Part shown: positions 29,201 to 33,206 of the stretch, piece by piece | Numbering within the stretch: position 1 is the stretch's first letter | How the letters are laid out: every line of letters starts with the position of its first letter | Source: Acidobacteriota bacterium | GTDB taxonomy: Bacteria; Acidobacteriota; Terriglobia; Versatilivoradales; Versatilivoraceae | DNA: 33,206 bases | Direction: 5' to 3' | Assembly (NCBI GenBank): GCA_003224725.1 | Contig: QHZQ01000068.1 | Span: 1 to 33,206 of the forward strand | Made by a program: the position numbers and the translations under genes | The notes under the pieces: model-generated | Told to the model about the DNA's origin: nothing | Database searches by the model: none | What the model saw: the letters and a program-made list of their open reading frames with translations, nothing else

Positions 29201-29523
29201 AAACGGGGGACTTGATTGGAAATCTAGAGTCGCTAAATCGGCGCCTCCAGCAGTTTTACGGAAACAAGAAAGGGAGCCAATCGGAACAACAGGCAACTGA
29301 AAAGGGCTCGTCCGATGTTGCTAATCTGCAGCCCAATGGGAAGGAAGGTCACAACGGGAAATCTGCAAACATCCACTCCATCAGGGAACTCTCAAGATCA
29401 GCCAGGCGAACAGCAGGGCCAATCCCCGGGAAATGGAAAAAGTTCCAATGGAAAGGGCCAGGGTCGCTCTTCTCAAGATGCCGAGACAAATTCCAACTCC
29501 AATTCTTCCGCTATGGGGGGTAA
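26290..29523 (+). CDS. DUF4175-like large coiled-coil membrane protein, N-terminal part; true frame lost near 29350-29390
   Basis: Two N-terminal TMs, beta-rich extracytoplasmic region, then long Q/R/K-rich coiled coil. The last ~45 residues change to atypical composition while the +1 frame becomes protein-like. Confidence 0.85.
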   Translation: MTHEYQKLQEKIKQVRQRFRWIVLARGLVFSLTGSLVIVAVAILLVDHWNYSNRAISLVRVFSVLFILGIFAWFLARPLLRKVMGVQIARYIEEHHPALQDRLVSAIELGEKEAPHSPSNPILPLLIHDAIKHSSHIRAKTLFNPREPYLSGAVAFGLILFFILLQILGPEFFQYATLKLYANWLVPRPEPLYHLDVAPGNTQVRKGSDQLISARLMGFDSHEVNLLSRYEGSNTWEKTRMESQKGSNSFGFLFLDINEKVHYYVQAGNVKSPEFTLSVTDLAQVEKIDLTYNFPRYTGLPPKREEDSGEISALKGSRVDLEAFTNVDVTTARILLEDGTSIPMERIAEKKLRGQIEVKKDSSYKIELTDLSKSSSIGSHEYPITALEDQPPLVTLLKPGRDKKATKLEEVLTEVKADDDFGINSLELYFTVNGSKENVVNLFQQKTGETPKSISGTHTFFLEEYNLEPGDFVTYFARASDALNTTTSDIYFLEVRPFGKEYSQAQFAGGAGGAGDVSSVLSARQKEILAATWRLVRDKKSFAPKEYRDNLKLVTTSQQKLQQQTKTLSDRIQRRALATRDKEFQKLSENLIKAVEAMTPAQQWLSQDKPRDAVSPEQTALQHLMRAEAYFKEIQVAFGNSSGGQSNSLGAEELEGLFELELDKLKNQYETLQQRNSMQAGDEIDEATRKLKELARRQQQLNERNRQMPMSRFASGSSSGGSDQQSLQAEAEKLARQLERLSRETQSEDLLKASQRLKQAAQEMRNHSSNSSGKDSQNRGLQALSRLNDAQQLLDRHQKNGLSDDLRRMQADAEQLARQQEKIQSGLEELARNSSGNGANASTPASSGDQAERDFNKKRQIFQDKTQLKKGLDAMEQGLFASARRAGSQQRATSQKLQSAGNAMHDNRIQEKVDQGGQMIARGLLDSARQREYNIRGMLEDLKQKIASAEKSLDSSESGTAEEKLSKALSQTGDLIGNLESLNRRLQQFYGNKKGSQSEQQATEKGSSDVANLQPNGKEGHNGKSANIHSIRELSRSARRTAGPIPGKWKKFQWKGPGSLFSRCRDKFQLQFFRYGG

Positions 29524-30001
29524 CAGCCCGCAGGGAGAGCATCGCGAGAATGTTATCAGCGATGGGGAACATCAATACCACGGAAGCACCAATCTGGGTA
29601 ACGCCGCTGTTAATTTTGGGGATCGCCAACTGCCCCCTCCGGGACGATTGACTCCCGAACAAATGCGCCAGTTTGAGAAAGAATATCAATTGCGTCTCAA
29701 GGAAGCCCAAGAGATTGGCAGAAATTTGACAGGCCAACCCGATCTAGCCACCCAATTGAAAAACATGGTGGAACGTATGAAGCAGATGAGCTCCATGAAA
29801 TTTCTGCTGGACGAGCGACAACTGGAGCGTCTGAGAAGTCATGTGATCGAGGGTTTCCGGCAACTGGAACTTGATCTCAGCAAAAACCTCCAGCACCTGA
29901 TCACCAAAGAAAATCTTCACCTGGCCAAAGACGAAGAGATTCCCGAAGCTTATCGAAAACAGGTGGAAGATTATTACAAGGCGCTTTCAAAACTGCGCTA
30001 A
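29315..30001 (+). CDS. C-terminal part of the DUF4175-like protein in the +1 frame (frameshifted continuation)
   Basis: 'PSGNSQDQPGEQQGQSPGNGKSSNGKGQG...GRLTPEQMRQFEKEYQLRLKEAQEIGRNL...LVKD-like C-terminal coil' continues the Q/G-rich linker style. No RBS at ATG 29315. Confidence 0.8.
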   Translation: MLLICSPMGRKVTTGNLQTSTPSGNSQDQPGEQQGQSPGNGKSSNGKGQGRSSQDAETNSNSNSSAMGGNSPQGEHRENVISDGEHQYHGSTNLGNAAVNFGDRQLPPPGRLTPEQMRQFEKEYQLRLKEAQEIGRNLTGQPDLATQLKNMVERMKQMSSMKFLLDERQLERLRSHVIEGFRQLELDLSKNLQHLITKENLHLAKDEEIPEAYRKQVEDYYKALSKLR

Positions 30002-30244
30002 CCCCGAAATCCAGGTTCGAAACTACCACCAAGACATCAGGTTGGAACACAACACCAGAAAAGCAGAGGATTGAGAATCGAGAACAGAGGATCGCCCTTT
30101 GGCAGAAGCAATCAATCCTCGATGCTTTATCTTCCATCATCGATTTCGCTGGTTAACTTCTTTCTGTGGGATAATTCTTCAAAACCCGGTAATGCGTTAG
30201 AAGCTGTCAAAAAAATCGGAGCTGACCGACGTTGCGGTTTTCCC

Positions 30245-30351
30245 CCCTCACCCCTGGCCCCTCTCCCCGTTGGGGCGAGGGGAAAGTATATATTAGACTT
30301 AACTCCCTCGCCCCCATCGGGGGAGAGGGTGGCCGAAAGGCCGGGTGAGGG
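30245..30351. repeat. Intergenic inverted repeat element (CCCTCACCC...GGGTGAGGG)
   Basis: CCCTCACCC (30245-30253) and GGGTGAGGG (30343-30351), with internal CCTCTCCCC / GGGGGAGAGG and GGCCGAAAGGCC hairpins. Confidence 0.8.
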
Positions 30352-30411
30352 CGTGCATCAGGAATTTTTTCACACCTTCTTAGTTACGGGGGGCCGTTGA
30401 GGGGCGCCGTC

Positions 30412-30525
30412 TTGGTAGCCACGGCGAGCCCCTTTCTGCGCGACCGCCGTCGCTCGCCGTGGGCTTTTCCGTGGAGGTGGACAAACCCACGACGAATTAG
30501 AAAGCAAATTCGTCGTGGCTACCAA
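30412..30525. repeat. MITE-like element: 12-bp terminal inverted repeats enclosing two hairpins
   Basis: TTGGTAGCCACG (30412-30423) / CGTGGCTACCAA (30514-30525). Internal CCACGGCGAGC (30419-30429)/GCTCGCCGTGG (30452-30462) and CCACGACGAATT (30487-30498)/AATTCGTCGTGG (30507-30518). Confidence 0.85.
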
Positions 30526-30604
30526 AGCTGTTTCCTTCACTCAAGAAGTTTTTGGAACTTTCTTGGGTCCGCATTCGTTATTAAGGGCCAAGGAGGGAGA
30601 TTCC

Positions 30605-31153
30605 ATGAGAAAATTAGCTTGCATAGTCAGTCTGGGCCTGTTGCTTTTCAACCTGGGCAGCCCTGCCCTGGCTCAGAACAAAAATCCCTGGTTACATCTG
30701 GAAGTCCAGGAAAACAATGCCGATCCAACCCTGGTAAAGGTGAATCTTCCCATTTCGATGGTGGATGTGGCACTGAATGTCGTCAAGGACGAAAATCTCA
30801 AAAGTGGCCGGCTGAAACTGGATACCCATGATATCAGCGTTGCCGATATGAAGCAGCTCTGGAGCGAACTTAGGAAAGCGGGTAATGCCGAGTTTGTCAC
30901 CGTGGAAAAGAAGACCGAATCCGTCAGGATTGCTCGGCAGGGGAATTTCTTACTGGTCAAAGTTACTGAATCGAAGACGAAGGGCTCCAAAGTTGACATT
31001 AAAGTTCCCCTGGAGGTGGTGGATGCACTGCTTTCCGGTCCGGGAGAGGAACTGAATATTAAAGCTGCTCTCGCGGCCATGCAGCAAAAAGGAACCGGCG
31101 ACATTCTCGTTGTAAACGACCACCAAACCCAGGTAAGACTCTGGATCGATTGA
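30605..31153 (+). CDS. Secreted protein of unknown function (paralog A)
   Basis: Signal peptide 'MRKLACIVSLGLLLFNLGSPALAQ'; AAGGAGGGAG RBS before ATG 30605. The longer ORF start at 30515 lies inside the repeat element. Confidence 0.8.
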   Translation: MRKLACIVSLGLLLFNLGSPALAQNKNPWLHLEVQENNADPTLVKVNLPISMVDVALNVVKDENLKSGRLKLDTHDISVADMKQLWSELRKAGNAEFVTVEKKTESVRIARQGNFLLVKVTESKTKGSKVDIKVPLEVVDALLSGPGEELNIKAALAAMQQKGTGDILVVNDHQTQVRLWID

Positions 31154-31160
31154 GGCCGCC

Positions 31161-31679
31161 ATGACACTTAAGAATTTCTGCATTGGATTCCTGATAGTTA
31201 CGTTGTTAGTGATCGGTTATGTCGTTGAGGCTGGCATTGCTGTCGTGCACGTCAAAACGCCCGACACCCACATTTGGGTTCCGGTCCCCGTAGCGTTGGG
31301 CCACCTGGCAGGGAAATTCATTGATTTGCCGTTTTCCCAAGAACCTGAATTTGAGAAAGTTCTGGAATATCGGGAAGCGGTCGTCGAAATTTTGCGCCAG
31401 CTCCAAGATCTCCCTGATTCCAACCTGATCGAGGTCAGCAAGACCAAAGAACATGTCCGTATTTTTAAGCGCGGTGATTCCCTCTGTGTTGATGTGGACA
31501 ATGCGAATGAGAAAGTGAAAGTCCGGCTCCCCCTCCACACTGCCGAACGTCTTCTCGAAGCCATGAGTCACCGTCATGTCAATGTGGGAGATCTCGTGGC
31601 CTGCCTGGAATGGCAACCTGCCGGCGATATCGTGCATGTTAAGAATGGGAATGAAGAAGTGCGGGTATCCATCTGGTGA
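31161..31679 (+). CDS. Membrane-anchored or secreted protein of unknown function (paralog B of the upstream gene)
   Basis: N-terminal hydrophobic segment. Shares the plan VKV-[NR]-[VL]P / EHVRIxxxGxxLxVxVxxxxxKVxVxxPLxxxxxLL / GDIxxVxxxxxxVRxxI with the preceding gene, 7 nt upstream. Confidence 0.75.
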   Translation: MTLKNFCIGFLIVTLLVIGYVVEAGIAVVHVKTPDTHIWVPVPVALGHLAGKFIDLPFSQEPEFEKVLEYREAVVEILRQLQDLPDSNLIEVSKTKEHVRIFKRGDSLCVDVDNANEKVKVRLPLHTAERLLEAMSHRHVNVGDLVACLEWQPAGDIVHVKNGNEEVRVSIW

Positions 31680-31948
31680 CTCTTTTCTCTTTCCTGATTA
31701 TCCGAGGTCGGGACATCTTGTTTTTGTAGCAAGATTGTTTCGTCAGGTGGTTCGTCTGTTCCCATTTGAATATCAGGTCCTTCTCTCTCTTGGACTTCCA
31801 CGCCCTGCTTGAGTCCGTTCAACCAATTTCTATCAGATAAAATCCTGGTATGATAAGTTGTGAGGTTTTGATTTCTTCACAAGATTAAGACGTGGAGTTT
31901 CTCATGATTCTCATGATCCTTCCGATCACCACGAGCGATGAAAATTAG

Positions 31949-32041
31949 TCCCCTCCACGGGAGGGGTGGATGGGTGGGTTATCCCGAAAGCGGAAGGACC
32001 CACCCCGAAGGCTACGCCTTCTACCCCTCCCAAAGAGGGGA
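31949..32041. repeat. Intergenic inverted repeat element (TCCCCTC...GAGGGGA)
   Basis: TCCCCTCCACGGGAGGGGT...GGGTGGGTT...GACCCACCCC...ACCCCTCCCAAAGAGGGGA, with central GAAGGC-tac-GCCTTC hairpin (32007-32021). Confidence 0.8.
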
Positions 32042-32058
32042 TTTTCCTGGAGGCAATT

Positions 32059-32538
32059 ATGAAAACACGATGGATGACTTGGGGCCTTCTGCTATTTTTT
32101 CTCTGTTCCATGGCAGGATTTAGCCAGTCAAACACGGAGAAGAAAGAAAGTAAAAAGAGTCCTGCTAAACAAGAAGCAAGTCATAAAGGCTCCGCCAAGC
32201 AAAAAGTAAGTCAGAAAAGTTCCGCCAAACAAGAGGGTATTGGTGAAGGCGCCAAAGACATTGGTAAAGGCGCCAGCCAAGGCGGGAAGGAAATGGGAAA
32301 AGGGGCCGCCGGCTTTGGGAAAAACGTTGGCAAAGGCCATTTAGGCGAAGCAGGCAAGTCCCTGGGAAAAGGCGCTGGTGGATTTGGCAAAGACGTTGGG
32401 AAAGGAACGGGGACAGGAACCAAGAAAATTGGCAAAGGAGTAGCTGGATTAGGCAAGAAGGGTGTGAAGACAGTCACTGGCGGCAAGGGAAAGGAATCGG
32501 AGAACAAAACCCAGAAGGAGACTAAGGTTCAGAAATAG
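32059..32538 (+). CDS. Secreted Lys/Gly-rich repeat protein of unknown function
   Basis: Signal peptide 'MKTRWMTWGLLLFFLCSMAGFSQ', RBS GGAGG before ATG 32059, then three ~10-aa and seven ~11-aa repeats. Confidence 0.75.
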   Translation: MKTRWMTWGLLLFFLCSMAGFSQSNTEKKESKKSPAKQEASHKGSAKQKVSQKSSAKQEGIGEGAKDIGKGASQGGKEMGKGAAGFGKNVGKGHLGEAGKSLGKGAGGFGKDVGKGTGTGTKKIGKGVAGLGKKGVKTVTGGKGKESENKTQKETKVQK

Positions 32539-32623
32539 ACTTGCCGCGGACAATTTCCCGCTCGTGATTGGTAGTGAGGTCAGCTAAGAGAGTGCGTTAG
32601 GCGGCTACTTGAATACTGAGGCA

Positions 32624-32764
32624 ATGCACATTGATGCTCTTGAAATTGTCGGGGAGATTACCGAGATTGAAACGATTGCTTCTGGCAGTGGCATACGGAT
32701 ACTTTCACTTTTGCCTGGAGTTTGGAGATTTGAATGTGGGAGCCGGCCTCCGGACGGCGACTAG
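32624..32764 (+). pseudogene. Possible gene remnant truncated by the adjacent repeat element
   Basis: 46-aa frame MHIDALEIVGEITEIETIASGSGIRILSLLPGVWRFECGSRPPDGD*. The 'EIETIAxGxxIRxL' start resembles a small hypothetical-protein family (from memory), and the frame runs into the REP-like arm at 32733. Confidence 0.3.
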
Positions 32765-32813
32765 AACCCCCGTTTGATCACTGTGTCGCGGTCCAGAGGT
32801 CCGCTCCCACATT
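32733..32813. repeat. REP-like inverted repeat (AATGTGGGAGC...GCTCCCACATT)
   Basis: AATGTGGGAGCCGGCCTCCGGAC (32733-32755) versus GTCCAGAGGTCCGCTCCCACATT (32791-32813): 23-bp arms with 3 mismatches. Confidence 0.85.
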
Positions 32814-32845
32814 CCCCTGCTTCGTTGATGGATTACCCAAAAACT

Positions 32846-32881
32846 GACCTCGACGACGAGGACGAGAACGGCGACGATTCC
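32846..32881. repeat. CGACGAGGACGAG short repeat, copy 2 (inverted relative to 24011-24046)
   Basis: GACCTCGACGACGAGGACGAGAACGGCGACGATTCC; reverse complement matches 24011-24046 at 32/36. Confidence 0.75.
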
Positions 32882-32951
32882 ATAAACGAGAACAAAATTC
32901 TCATTTCGATCCACATCACGGCCAACCCCCAGTGCCGGAGAAGAACCCAAT

Positions 32952-33206
32952 GGCATCCATGCGGAGAGAGGGCGCCCAGGAGACGGCTGGCACGGGGTCG
33001 ATCCGGCATGTGATCCTGGCTAGCTTTATCGGGACGGCTATTGAGTGGTACGACTTTTTCCTTTACGGCACTGCGGCAGCGCTGGTTTTTAACAGGCTTT
33101 TCTTTCCAAACGTAAACCCGATCACAGGAACCTTATCGGCTTTCGGCACCTTCGCCGTCGGTTTCGTCGCGCGTCCCGTGGGCGGCATCATCTTTGGCCA
33201 TTACGG
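32952..33206 (+). CDS. MFS transporter, metabolite:H+ symporter-like, 3' truncated by window edge
   Basis: MASMRREGAQETAGTGSIRHVILASFIGTAIEWYDFFLYGTAAALVFNRLFFPNVNPITGTLSAFGTFAVGFVARPVGGIIFGHY; 'IEWYDFFLYG' and 'FVARPVGGIIFGHYG' are hallmarks of the MHS family. Confidence 0.92.

Noticed and set aside
29315-29375. Independent start of a second gene at ATG 29315
   Set aside because: No RBS and the first ~20 residues (MLLICSPMGRKVTTGNLQTS) are atypical; better explained as the out-of-frame part of one interrupted gene.

Overview
This reads as a chromosomal window from a Gram-negative-type bacterium. The gene families and dispersed repeats recall Acidobacteriota or related uncultured lineages, but that placement is inference. 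From left to right it contains: (1) the 3' end of mreC, then mreD, PBP2 (mrdA) and rodA, followed by an RNase E/G gene whose S1 domain carries a large disordered, basic/Pro-Glu-rich insertion; (2) an intergenic region with a long-range inverted repeat resembling a 6S-like RNA, then a cobalamin-binding-type radical SAM gene; (3) an envelope cluster in two parts, DUF4159 + VWA/GATase-like membrane protein + legumain/caspase-like (C13-type) protein, then a TPR/gluzincin protein + MoxR ATPase + DUF58 + BatA-like VWA protein + DUF4175-like coiled-coil protein. The two parts are separated by an opposite-strand SbcD/YhaO-like + SbcC/YhaN-like pair; (4) two tandem paralogous small envelope/secreted proteins and a secreted Lys/Gly-rich protein built from decapeptide and undecapeptide repeats; (5) the 5' end of an MFS transporter. 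The DUF4175-like gene is split by a clear +1 frame change near 29.35-29.39 kb. The intergenic spaces hold at least eight different inverted-repeat or short-tandem-repeat elements, two of which share conserved ends with compensating stem changes. All product calls rest on motifs and recognition of translated sequences; no searches were run.
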